36,582 nt of DNA from JAWWPG01 sp037719575 (GTDB lineage: Bacteria; Actinomycetota; Actinomycetes; Propionibacteriales; Nocardioidaceae): assembly GCA_037719575.1 (NCBI GenBank), contig JBBJMF010000017.1, positions 1 through 36,582 of the forward strand, written 5' to 3'. Within the stretch, counting starts at the first letter, position 1; each line of letters begins with the position of its first letter. This document shows, in pieces, positions 14,961-23,223 of this stretch. The position numbers were made by a program, and so were the translations under genes. The notes below the pieces were generated by a model. The model saw nothing but the letters and a program-made list of their open reading frames with translations. It had not been told where the DNA came from and made no database searches.

Positions 14961-16174
14961 ACTTCCTGTCGAACGAACCGCACGCCCTCACGACAGCGAG
15001 GGAGACGCTCCGCAAGCTGCGAAGGGTCCCAGCGCTCACCGAACGGTACGACGACATCGTTGCACTGGACTCGCTGGAGGATCTCATCCACGTACCGGTC
15101 ATGCGCAAGGACGACCTCAACATCGCCCTCGAGTTCCTGCAGCCCCGCGCGCCGACGGGCGCCACGTGGACATTCCAGAGCGGTGGCAGCACCGGCGAAC
15201 CCAAGCTCGGCTATGCCCCGACTGGTCTGTACATGGACGAGCTGTACGCGCATTGGAAGGCGCTCGACCGCGACGACGTGTTCGTCAACGGCTGGGGCGC
15301 GGGCAAACTGTGGGGCGCGCACTACCTGGTCTCCGCGTACGCGGACCTGGTCGGCTGTGTCGGGATCGGCCTGGGAGCGATTAACCGGGTCGAGTACGAC
15401 GTATGGCTGGAGTTCTTCGTCACTCGCGGTATCACAGCGTTTGGCGGGACGCCCAGCGTGCTGCGTCCGATCTTCGGCCGGGCACGCGACCTCGGCGTCA
15501 AGCTGCCCGAGCTGCGCAAGGTGCTGTGGCTGGGCGAGGCCTGGAACCCTGGTCTCGACGAGGACCTGCCGGCGGTGGCACCGGACGCGCGTCGCTGGGG
15601 CATGTTCGGCAGCACCGAGACCTGGGTTGCGGGGTCCAACACGCCCGAATGTGCCGCCGACACCTGGCACGTGCTCCCTTCGCAGCTCATCCACATCGGA
15701 CCCGACCAGCTGGTGGACTTCACGTCGCTCAAGCCGAACGGGCTGAACCCGGTACTGCGCTACCAGACCGGCGACGCCGGCGAGTGGGTGTCGTGCCCCT
15801 GCGGGCGTCCGGACCGAGCACTGCGCGTGCTGGGCCGTCGCGACGGCGAGATCAAGTTCCGTGGCCTGCTGTTGAACGGCGACGCGATGAACGCGGCGAT
15901 CGCGCAGCTGCCCGGAGTGTCTCAGGTGCAGCTGCTCATCACCGAGTACGACGCCCGGGGCAGTGCCCTGTCCGTGCTGATCGTGCCGTCGCGCGATGCC
16001 GCTCCGACGCTGGCCGAGGACGTCAGGGCGCACCTGCTTGAGTCCGCCTACGGCGGCCCGGGCACCGCATTCCAGCGAGACCCGGAGGCGCTGGGGGTGC
16101 GGCTCGTCGAGACGCTGATCGCCAACGAGCGGACGGGTAAGGCGTCCGGGTTGGTGCAGAGGCGGCAGCCGTGA
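14957..16174 (+). CDS. PaaK-like adenylate-forming enzyme
   Basis: Class I adenylate-forming enzyme of the phenylacetate-CoA ligase (PaaK) subtype, 405 aa, activating a carboxylic acid as acyl-AMP. Motifs: P-loop SGGSTGEPK (75-83), WLGEAWNPG, MFGSTETW (acyl-binding FGxTE), LRYQTGDAGEW (ATP ribose), and LGRRDGEIKFRG (hinge). A Cys pair in WVSCPCGRPD matches the zinc-like loop often seen in PaaK relatives. GTG 14957 overlaps the previous stop; the frame stays open upstream only because it lies inside gene D. Downstream transfer could be to CoA, to the carrier, or directly to an amine held by gene D; nothing in the sequence decides. Confidence 0.88.
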   Translation: MNFLSNEPHALTTARETLRKLRRVPALTERYDDIVALDSLEDLIHVPVMRKDDLNIALEFLQPRAPTGATWTFQSGGSTGEPKLGYAPTGLYMDELYAHWKALDRDDVFVNGWGAGKLWGAHYLVSAYADLVGCVGIGLGAINRVEYDVWLEFFVTRGITAFGGTPSVLRPIFGRARDLGVKLPELRKVLWLGEAWNPGLDEDLPAVAPDARRWGMFGSTETWVAGSNTPECAADTWHVLPSQLIHIGPDQLVDFTSLKPNGLNPVLRYQTGDAGEWVSCPCGRPDRALRVLGRRDGEIKFRGLLLNGDAMNAAIAQLPGVSQVQLLITEYDARGSALSVLIVPSRDAAPTLAEDVRAHLLESAYGGPGTAFQRDPEALGVRLVETLIANERTGKASGLVQRRQP

Positions 16175-17496
16175 ACCGACAGTTCAACCTGCTGTGGGCC
16201 GGCCAGTCGGTCAGCAACATCGGCGACCGGATCAACCTGTTCGTCGTGCCGACGGCGATGATCTTGCTGCTCGACGCGACCCCGTTCCAGGTCGGTCTGG
16301 TGGGAATGGCTCAGTATGCTGCCATCCCGTTGTTGAGTCTCGCCGCCGGTGTGCTGGTCGACCGGTGGAGCTTGCGCAGCACGTTGATCTGGTGCGACGT
16401 GATCCGCTTCGGCGTGGTCGCGCTGATGCCGATCGCGTACTGGCTCGGTCATCTCAGCATCCCGCTTCTCTTCGCCTGTGTCGCCATCGCCAATGCGACG
16501 TCGGTCTTCTTCAATATCGGCTACACCGCGACCATCTCGGCGATCGTGCCGGTCGACGGACGCGTCCAGGCGTACTCACGGATGGAGACCAGCCGTACGT
16601 CGTCCGAGGTGGTCGGGCCGGCGATCGCCAGCGGTCTGTATGCGCTGATGGGCGTCGCCTCGCTTCTTGCGGACGCGGTCAGCTTCTTGTTCTCCGCCGC
16701 CAACATCAAGGCGATGCGGCCGTACGACGTGGCTGTCGTCGAGAAGGCGCCGATGTGGACACGGCTGAAGGCAGGCGTCCGGTTGAACTGGGATGACCCC
16801 GTCTTGCGGGGAACGCTGCTCGGCACGCTCCTGCTCAACTGCGGCGGCCCGATCTTCGTCACGGTGCTGCCGATCCTCGCCTACCGCGGCCTCGGGCTCT
16901 CGGTCGCTCAGCTCGGCACGGCAATGTCGGCCGCAGCCGTCGTCGCCGTGCTCGGCGCACTGTTGGCACAGCGGGTGAACAGTCTTGTCGGCCCGGCGCG
17001 GATGATGCCGTGGGCGGTGTTCCTGCACTGCTTCGTCGGGCTTGGCATCCTGCTCGCGCCGACGCTCGCGCCGACGCTCGTGCTGGGCGCCACGCTGTCG
17101 CTCTATGGCCTGTTCATGGTCTGGTACAACGTCAGCACCGCCGCGGTGCGCCAGGCCCGGGTCCCGACGTCCGACCAAGCCGTCTCTCACGCCGCCTTCC
17201 GCACCGTGACCTGGGGAGTCATCCCGTTCGCCGCCCTCCTAGGGGGCGTGCTTGTCGACCTGCTGAGTCCGCACTACGGCGTCCTCGACGCCGCCAAAAT
17301 CACCATGGTCGGCGGAACGCTGATCGGCGTCCTGTTCGCCTGGATTCCGATCGCGCCCTCGCAGCGCCGCCTGGACCGCGAGGCGGCTGCCGCCGAACCA
17401 GCGCCGATTCCCACCTCGGTGGACGGGATCTCCGGGAGCGCTGCCGCGACCGATGGAACCAGCGATCCCGATAACCTCGCGGAGGTCGCGCGGTGA
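16171..17496 (+). CDS. MFS exporter, EntS/MFS_3-like
   Basis: Plasma-membrane transporter of 441 aa with twelve predicted segments; N-terminal FNLLWAGQSVSNIGDRINLFVVP and AGVLVDRWSLRS (MFS loop 2-3) are typical of drug/siderophore exporters of the MFS_3 group. Position inside the operon points to export of the product or self-protection. GTG 16171 overlaps the preceding stop (GTGA). The last 50 residues form a polar, Ala/Pro/Ser-rich cytoplasmic tail. Confidence 0.9.
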   Translation: MNRQFNLLWAGQSVSNIGDRINLFVVPTAMILLLDATPFQVGLVGMAQYAAIPLLSLAAGVLVDRWSLRSTLIWCDVIRFGVVALMPIAYWLGHLSIPLLFACVAIANATSVFFNIGYTATISAIVPVDGRVQAYSRMETSRTSSEVVGPAIASGLYALMGVASLLADAVSFLFSAANIKAMRPYDVAVVEKAPMWTRLKAGVRLNWDDPVLRGTLLGTLLLNCGGPIFVTVLPILAYRGLGLSVAQLGTAMSAAAVVAVLGALLAQRVNSLVGPARMMPWAVFLHCFVGLGILLAPTLAPTLVLGATLSLYGLFMVWYNVSTAAVRQARVPTSDQAVSHAAFRTVTWGVIPFAALLGGVLVDLLSPHYGVLDAAKITMVGGTLIGVLFAWIPIAPSQRRLDREAAAAEPAPIPTSVDGISGSAAATDGTSDPDNLAEVAR

Positions 17497-18347
17497 CCGG
17501 CGTCGTTCTGGTCACCGGTGCGTCGTCCGGGATCGGCATGGAGACCGCGACGGCGGCCGGCACCGCGGGATACCAGGTGGTCGCGACCGTCCGCGACCCC
17601 GCCCGTACCGAGGTGTTGCGCAAGTCGGCGGCCGACGCTGGCGTCGACCTCGACGTCGAGCCGCTCGACGTGACCGACGAGGACTCGATGCGGGCCTGCC
17701 TCGAAACCGTCCGGACCCGGTACGGGCGCCTCGACGTGCTGGTCAACAACGCCGGGCGCGCGAACACGTTCGCCACGATCGAGACCTGCGACCTACGCCG
17801 CTTCCGCGCCAACCTGGAGGTCAACTTCTTCGGCGTGGTGTCGATGACCAAATTCGCCCTGCCGCTGCTACGGGCGAGCGGTGGCCGCGTCGTCACGATC
17901 GGCGCCACTCGCGGACTGATCGGGCAGCCGTTCAACGAGGGGTACTCCGCGGCGAAGTTCGCGGTCGAGGGCTTCATGGAAAGCCTCGCTCCCACCGCGG
18001 CGCGCATGGGCGTGCGCCTGGTGATGGTCGTGCCGGGCCCGGTGCTGGGCTCCAGCTTCGGCGTCAACTCTGGCGTGACGCGCGAGTCGTTGCTCGCCGA
18101 GGCGGGCGTCTACGCACCCGTGCTTGAGCCGTATCTGGACTGGGTCGCGCGGCAGGCGTGGCCCGGCGCGCAGTCGCCAGCCGAGGTGGCCGCCGTCGTC
18201 GTCGCGGCGATGTCTGACCCCGAGCCGACGTTTCGGGTGATGACGAGCGATTGGGCGCGCGACTACGCCGCGCTCAAGCTCAAGGATCCATCCGGCACCG
18301 TCATTGCGGCCATGTCGGCGAGCTGGCTGGACGAGGTCCAAGGCTGA
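17493..18347 (+). CDS. Short-chain dehydrogenase/reductase
   Basis: NAD(P)-dependent oxidoreductase, classical SDR of 284 aa. Cofactor motif TGASSGIG (8-15), NNAG (85-88), structural Asn111, and catalytic Tyr151-x3-Lys155 (YSAAK). The catalytic serine position 13 residues before the Tyr is Ala138, with Thr139 next to it, so the triad is atypical. RDPAR after strand 2 with Arg34 favours NADP(H). GTG 17493 follows GGAGGT and overlaps the MFS stop. In context it could reduce an imine or aldehyde made by the flavin amine oxidase encoded three genes downstream; that is inference. Confidence 0.9.
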   Translation: MTGVVLVTGASSGIGMETATAAGTAGYQVVATVRDPARTEVLRKSAADAGVDLDVEPLDVTDEDSMRACLETVRTRYGRLDVLVNNAGRANTFATIETCDLRRFRANLEVNFFGVVSMTKFALPLLRASGGRVVTIGATRGLIGQPFNEGYSAAKFAVEGFMESLAPTAARMGVRLVMVVPGPVLGSSFGVNSGVTRESLLAEAGVYAPVLEPYLDWVARQAWPGAQSPAEVAAVVVAAMSDPEPTFRVMTSDWARDYAALKLKDPSGTVIAAMSASWLDEVQG

Positions 18348-19831
18348 TGAGCGCCAGGGTTCTCGGTGGTGTCGAGGTCGCCAGCGACCTAGTGGACGCG
18401 GTCGCGGAGTCCGCGCGCCGCTGCCCGTATCGCCCGGCCACCGTCCACAACCAGGTGGCAATGACCTACCGCGAGCTCGACATGCGGATCCGGGCGACTG
18501 CTCGCGCGCTCGGGCCGTCCCCGGGCGTCGTCGGCGTGCTGACCAGTCGCAGCCCGGACACCATCGTCGCTCTGCTGGGCGTCCTCACGGCCGGCGGCAC
18601 GTACTGCCCAATCGACCCCGGTTACCCGGCCGAGCGGCTGCATACGATGATCGCCGCCGCAGGAATCCGTACCGTGCTGGCGACCGGACCGATGCCAGCG
18701 ATGCCGCCTGACCTCGCCTTACTGCGGCTGCCTGCTGACGTCGCGTTGCTGCGGCTGCCGGGCGACGGACCCGATCCCGCGCCGTTCGCGGTCATCGACA
18801 CCGACGCGCCCGCCTATCTGCTCTTCACGTCCGGCTCGACCGGCGAGCCGAAGCCGGTGATCACGTCACGGCCGGCGATCGCGATCGCGACCAGCGCCCT
18901 GGGTGTGCTTTTCGGTATCACGCCGCAGGACCGAGTCCTGCAGTTCGCTTCGCTGAGCTGGGACACCTGCCTCGAGGAGATCCTCCCCACGCTCACGTGC
19001 GCAGCAACGCTGGTCTTCGACGACGAGGCGTACACCGGCTCGTTCCCGCGCTTCCTCCGCATGTTAGAACGGGAGCAGATCACCGTCCTCGACCTACCGA
19101 CGGCGTTCTGGCACGAGTTTGTCCGTTACCTGGCCGAGTCGATGGCGACCTTGTCGTCCTCCGTCCGACTGATGATCATCGGCGGGGAGGCGGTCGACCA
19201 GGCTCGGCTCGACGACTGGCGCGCGCTGCCCACCAGCCATGTCCGGCTCCTCAACACCTACGGCTGCACCGAGACCACGCTCATCACGCACGCTGCTGAC
19301 CTTGCGGACGGAGACGGCATCCCGATCGGTCTCGCACTGCCCCACGTCCGAGAGCACCTCAGCAGCGAAGGCGAGCTGCTCGTCGGAGGTGCCGCGATCG
19401 CCACGGGCTACCTCGGTCGGGTCGGCGAGACCCTGACACGGTTCGTCGACCTCCCCGACGGGCGGTACTTCCGGACCGGCGACAAGGTCCGGCGCGGCGA
19501 CGATGGGGAACTGTTCCACCTCGGTCGGCTCGACCACGAGGTCAAGATCCGCGGCGTCCGTGTTGACCCGGCCGAGGTCGAGGCCCACCTCACCCAGCAT
19601 CCCGCGGTGTCGGCGGCCGCCGTGACCTCAGTGAGGCGGGCAGGCCGCACCACGATGCTCGGGTACGTCGTCGCCGACGGCGACTCCGACTTCCGCGCGT
19701 GGCTGCGCGAGCGGGTGCCGGAGCACCTCGTACCGAGTCGGATAACCGTCGTACCTGAGCTCGTACGGACCGCAAGCGGAAAGACGAACCGGGCCGCAAC
19801 CCACCGACGCTACCCCCCCACGGAGGATTGA
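18347..19831 (+). CDS. Stand-alone NRPS adenylation protein
   Basis: Activates an amino acid as aminoacyl-AMP and loads it on the carrier protein encoded next. 494 aa, an A domain only. Core motifs: A3 LFTSGSTGEPKP (159-170), A5 NTYGCTETT (303-311), A7 YFRTGDKVRR (374-383), A8 GRLDHEVKIRGVRVDPAEVE, A10 TASGKTNRA with Lys479. Aligned to GrsA, the specificity residues are Asp206, Thr207, Glu210, Ala253, Ile277, Gly279, Thr304, Leu312, Ile313, Lys479. Asp206 indicates an amino acid; Glu210 suggests a cationic side chain (Lys/Orn type). A 27-nt tandem duplication encodes DLALLRLPA-DVALLRLPG (122-139). ATG 18347 is one base into the SDR stop (TGATG). No MbtH-like gene is seen. Confidence 0.93.
   Translation: MSARVLGGVEVASDLVDAVAESARRCPYRPATVHNQVAMTYRELDMRIRATARALGPSPGVVGVLTSRSPDTIVALLGVLTAGGTYCPIDPGYPAERLHTMIAAAGIRTVLATGPMPAMPPDLALLRLPADVALLRLPGDGPDPAPFAVIDTDAPAYLLFTSGSTGEPKPVITSRPAIAIATSALGVLFGITPQDRVLQFASLSWDTCLEEILPTLTCAATLVFDDEAYTGSFPRFLRMLEREQITVLDLPTAFWHEFVRYLAESMATLSSSVRLMIIGGEAVDQARLDDWRALPTSHVRLLNTYGCTETTLITHAADLADGDGIPIGLALPHVREHLSSEGELLVGGAAIATGYLGRVGETLTRFVDLPDGRYFRTGDKVRRGDDGELFHLGRLDHEVKIRGVRVDPAEVEAHLTQHPAVSAAAVTSVRRAGRTTMLGYVVADGDSDFRAWLRERVPEHLVPSRITVVPELVRTASGKTNRAATHRRYPPTED
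18710..18763 (+). repeat. 27-nt tandem duplication inside the adenylation gene
   Basis: Units 18710-18736 and 18737-18763 encode DLALLRLPA and DVALLRLPG. They are about 80 percent identical in DNA, with several third-base changes, so the duplication is not recent. It lies in the N-terminal subdomain before the A3 loop. Confidence 0.7.
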
Positions 19832-19833
19832 CA

Positions 19834-20055
19834 ATGACCGTGGACGAGGTCATCGATGTCTACCGCCGGGTACTGGAGACTTCCGCAATCGGGCCCGACT
19901 CCGACTTCTTCGCGTGCGGCGGTGAGTCCCTGCTCGCCACCCGCGTGCTCAGCGCCGTGGCGCATGCGACCGGCATCGAGCTGTCGTTCACGGACTTCGT
20001 GCTGACGCCGACCCCCGCTGCGTTGGCGAAACGGCTGGCGAGCGTCTTGCCGTGA
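19834..20055 (+). CDS. Stand-alone peptidyl carrier protein
   Basis: 73-aa carrier protein that holds the activated substrate on a phosphopantetheine arm. DSDFFACGGESLLATRV contains the attachment Ser32 in the GGES-L form of the GGxS motif; four helices are expected. ATG 19834 follows CGGAGG with 7 nt spacing, 2 nt after the adenylation gene. An in-frame TTG at 19828 is less likely. The stop overlaps the flavoprotein GTG (GTGA), a tight A - PCP - oxidase arrangement. It is the only carrier protein in the window. Confidence 0.95.
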   Translation: MTVDEVIDVYRRVLETSAIGPDSDFFACGGESLLATRVLSAVAHATGIELSFTDFVLTPTPAALAKRLASVLP

Positions 20056-21353
20056 ACGTCGTCGTCGTCGGTGCAGGGCTCGCCGGACTGACCGCAGCCG
20101 AGCGGCTACGGCAGCGGGGCGTGACCGTGACCGTCCTCGAAGCACGCGATCGAGTCGGCGGCCGCATCTACGGAATCGAGGTGGCACCCGGTGCGTGGAC
20201 CGACGCAGGAGCCGCCTACCTAGGTGAGCGGCACACCGCGCTGGCGGCGTTGATGGCCGAGCTGGACCTGAAGCCCACACCGACCGACATGATCGGCGAC
20301 AGCCGGTTCGCTATTGCGGGTCCGCCACAGACCCGTCCAGGCAGGTTCCCGCCGCTCAGCGCCGTCGCCATCGGCGACCTCATGGAGCTGCTGACGTCGC
20401 TGACCGAGCAGGTCGATGCCGACGCACCCTGGCTCACGCCGAACGCGAGCGAGCTGGACACGACAACCGCCGCCGCATGGGCGGACGCCAACCTGACCCA
20501 CCCCGACTCGCGCCTGTTCTTCGATCTGTTCCTGGGTGAGATGATGGCGGCCGACCCGGCGGTGATCTCGGTGCTGCATATGGCTGTCTACCTCACGTCC
20601 GGTGGCGGACTGCGGTACCTGAACGCGTTCGAGGGCGGTGCCCAGCAAGACCGCATCGACGGCGGTGCCCACCAGGTGTGCGAACGGCTCGCCGACAACC
20701 TGGACGTGCGGCTGTCCGAGCCGGTGGTGGCGATCCGGGGCACGGACGTGCACGCCGGGCACGAGCAGTACCGCGCCGATCATGTGGTCGTCGCGGTACC
20801 TCCCCTGCTCGCGGACCGGATCGATTTCGAGGATCGCCTGACGGTCGCCCGCGCCGGCGCCACCGCCGCCCGTGGGTGTGCGGTCAAGGTGCATCTCGTG
20901 TACCCGGCCCCGCTGTGGCGCAAGGAGGGGCTGTCGGGCTGGTCGCTGAGCAGCGACGGACCGCTGCTGTCTACCGTGGACGACTCCCCTGACGGCGGCC
21001 CAGGCGTCCTCACCGGGTTCGTCACCGGCGCCGAGGCGCACCGCTTTGCCGCACTGACGCCGGATCAGCAGCAGTGGGCAGCAGTCGCTCACGCGACCAG
21101 GCTCTTCCCCCAGCTCCCTCCACCCATCGCCATCCACGTCACGGACTGGGTGCACGAGGAGTACAGCCGGGGCTGCTACGCCGCGTTGTTCGGTCCGGGC
21201 GAATGGACCCGGCTCGGCCCGCACCTGACGACACCGCATGGGAATGTGCACTGGGCTGGGACTGAGACGAGCACCCAGTACTTCGGGCTGATGGAGGGCG
21301 CGATCCGCTCAGGCATCCGAGCCGCCGATGAAATCTCGAGGAGTTCACCATGA
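20052..21353 (+). CDS. MAO-type flavin amine oxidase
   Basis: FAD-dependent amine oxidase, 433 aa. N-terminal GAGLAGL Rossmann (7-13) with Glu30 and the RVGGRIY motif (35-40). C-terminal WAGTETSTQYFGLMEGA (401-417) is the second FAD segment. SRGCYAALFGPG places Cys375 where monoamine oxidases bind FAD through an 8-alpha-S-cysteinyl link, so covalent FAD is predicted; LWRKEG has the conserved N5-side Lys291. Tyr376 is the first aromatic-cage residue, but the second (Tyr435 of MAO-B) aligns with Leu413, so the cage is half missing. Expected product is an imine or aldehyde plus H2O2. Coupled to the carrier gene (GTGA) and to the next gene (ATGA), which suggests, as inference, that it acts on the carrier-bound or ligated amino acid. 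Confidence 0.9.
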   Translation: MNVVVVGAGLAGLTAAERLRQRGVTVTVLEARDRVGGRIYGIEVAPGAWTDAGAAYLGERHTALAALMAELDLKPTPTDMIGDSRFAIAGPPQTRPGRFPPLSAVAIGDLMELLTSLTEQVDADAPWLTPNASELDTTTAAAWADANLTHPDSRLFFDLFLGEMMAADPAVISVLHMAVYLTSGGGLRYLNAFEGGAQQDRIDGGAHQVCERLADNLDVRLSEPVVAIRGTDVHAGHEQYRADHVVVAVPPLLADRIDFEDRLTVARAGATAARGCAVKVHLVYPAPLWRKEGLSGWSLSSDGPLLSTVDDSPDGGPGVLTGFVTGAEAHRFAALTPDQQQWAAVAHATRLFPQLPPPIAIHVTDWVHEEYSRGCYAALFGPGEWTRLGPHLTTPHGNVHWAGTETSTQYFGLMEGAIRSGIRAADEISRSSP

Positions 21354-23064
21354 CCGATGACCACTCCACAAACTTCACAACCTCGATCGCACCGCTCGCC
21401 GTGCGCGAGCGGTTCATGGCCGAGCCGCTGCTGGGTGCCGGAAACTTCCTGGACTATGCGCTGGAGCACAATCCCAACCGCTCCGTGCCGTTCGCGTTCA
21501 GCCACGGCCTCGACCATCGCGATCGGGTGGTCATACACGGGCACAGCCTCGTCGACCTGGCGGCCCAGCGAGACCGGTACGCCCGCTGGTACTGGGCGAA
21601 CGGTGTGCGTCCCGGCGACCCGGTGGGAGTGGTCGTGGCCGAGGGTGTGGAGCCGCTGATCCACTTCCTGGCGTTGTCGGCGCTCGGTGCGATTGCAACG
21701 CTGATCAACGACGCCATGCGCCCCGACGTGTTGATTCGTTATCTCGACCAGGTCGGTGTTGCGGCGTTGCCGACGACACCACCTTCATCGCCTCGGCCTA
21801 TCGGGCGGACCCGCAGCGTCGGCCCCGGTTCCTCGCCCTGGCTGGCGAGGTACAGGCGTTCGACGCAGCACATGCGATGCTTCCGCATCAGTACCCGTAC
21901 CGGCATCAGGCCGACGACGTGGTCGCGTTGATCCACTCCTCCGGCACGACGGGTACGCCGAAGTCCACGATCCTTGCGCACCGGCAGTTCTGGGAGGGCA
22001 AGCAGCCGCGCATGGTGCGGTTTCCGGCCGAGCCGTACGACCGGCTGATGTGTCTCATGCCGCACACGCACGCGGGCGGGCTGAGCTACTTCCTGACGGC
22101 GACCTTGCTCGGTCTGCCGATCATGGTGATGTCGGACTGGCGCCGGGCTACCGTCGAGCCGGTCATGGAGGCGTTCATGCCGACGATGATGGCGTCCTTC
22201 CCCAGGACGTTCGTCGAGCTCGCTACCGGCTCGTTACCGGTTCGCGGGGCAGCGAAGATTCACTCCTGGTTCAACACCGGCGACTCCGCGCACTACGGCC
22301 ACATCCGGCGCCTCGTCACACTCGGCGAACGACCCGCCGGGCTCATCAAACCCTGGCTCCTGCCGTCGGAGCGGGCGGCCGAGAACGCGCTGTCGGGCTC
22401 GCAGTTCATCGACGGGCTCGGCTCCTCCGAGATGGGTATGGCCCTCTTCGGGCAGGTCCTCACACCGGAGACCGAGCGCAACGATCGGTGCGTCGGCAAG
22501 GCGTCCGAGGTCGTCGTCGGGGCGACCGTCTTGTCCGACGAGGGCGAGCCGGTCCCTTACGGCACGGTCGGCCTGCTGGCCATCAAGAGCCCGTCCCGCA
22601 CGCCCGGGTACTGGAACGCGCCCGCGCTGACGCAGAGCTTCATCCGGAATGGCTGGTGGCTCACGGGTGATGTGGCCTACGAGGACGCCGAGGGCCGGTT
22701 CTACCACCTGGACCGCACCGTCGACGTCATCGACACCGGGCACGGACCGGTGTACAGCCTGCCGATCGAGGAGGTGCTGTTGGCCGATTGCGCAGACGCA
22801 GTGCAGGACTGCTCGGTGATCGGCGTGCCCGCGGCGGACGGTATCGGGCAGAGCCCGATCGCGGTTCTGCGGCTGCAACCCGGCTGCGCGGCCACCGAAG
22901 AGGAGCTACGCGAACAGGCCAACAAGGCCCTCACGGACAAGGGTTTGGCTACCATCGAGCTGGTAGCGATCGCGCGGACACCGGCGGACTTTCCACTCGG
23001 GCCGACGGGAAAGGTGCTCAAGCGTGAGCTCCGAACCAGGTTCGCCATGGCACTGCTGAACTGA
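21350..23064 (+). pseudogene. AMP-dependent acyl synthetase/ligase, frameshifted as given
   Basis: Class I adenylate-forming enzyme split by one frameshift. The 5' part reads from ATG 21350 (GAGGAG upstream, ATGA overlap) to about ..IRYLDQVGV (about 21760). The 3' part continues from about 21763 as GVADDTTFIASAYRADPQRR into IHSSGTTGTPK (P-loop), DGLGSSEMGMALF, GWWLTGDVAYED (ATP ribose), HLDRTVDVIDT and FPLGPTGKVLKREL with the catalytic Lys. Adding one base gives a single frame of exactly 572 codons with all motifs in order. Downstream quality shows no decay, so this is either a recent mutation or a sequencing error; no slippery run is seen. If intact it would activate a second acid, or transfer the acyl group, in the pathway. 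Confidence 0.85.
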
Positions 23065-23076
23065 AAGTTGCTCGAG

Positions 23077-23092
23077 CCGCTTGCGGAAGCGG
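23077..23092 (+). terminator. Hairpin after the main operon
   Basis: CCGCTT-GCGG-AAGCGG, six-base perfect stem and four-base loop, 12 nt after the last gene of the chain. Good position for an operon terminator; no T tract. Confidence 0.45.
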
Positions 23093-23223
23093 GCCGTCGC
23101 CTCCTGGCTTGGACGACGTTCACTCGAGTCTCGGGAGGGAACCAGATCGTGGCTCCTTGGGCGGGTTTCGTGGCCCATCTGCGTGGTAGCGTCTCGGCTT
23201 TCCGACGATCGTGAGGGACAACG

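Noticed and set aside
23150..23200. TTGGGC and TAGCGT as a promoter of the SARP gene
   Set aside because: The spacer would be 24 nt, and the alternative -35 gives 15 nt; neither is convincing.
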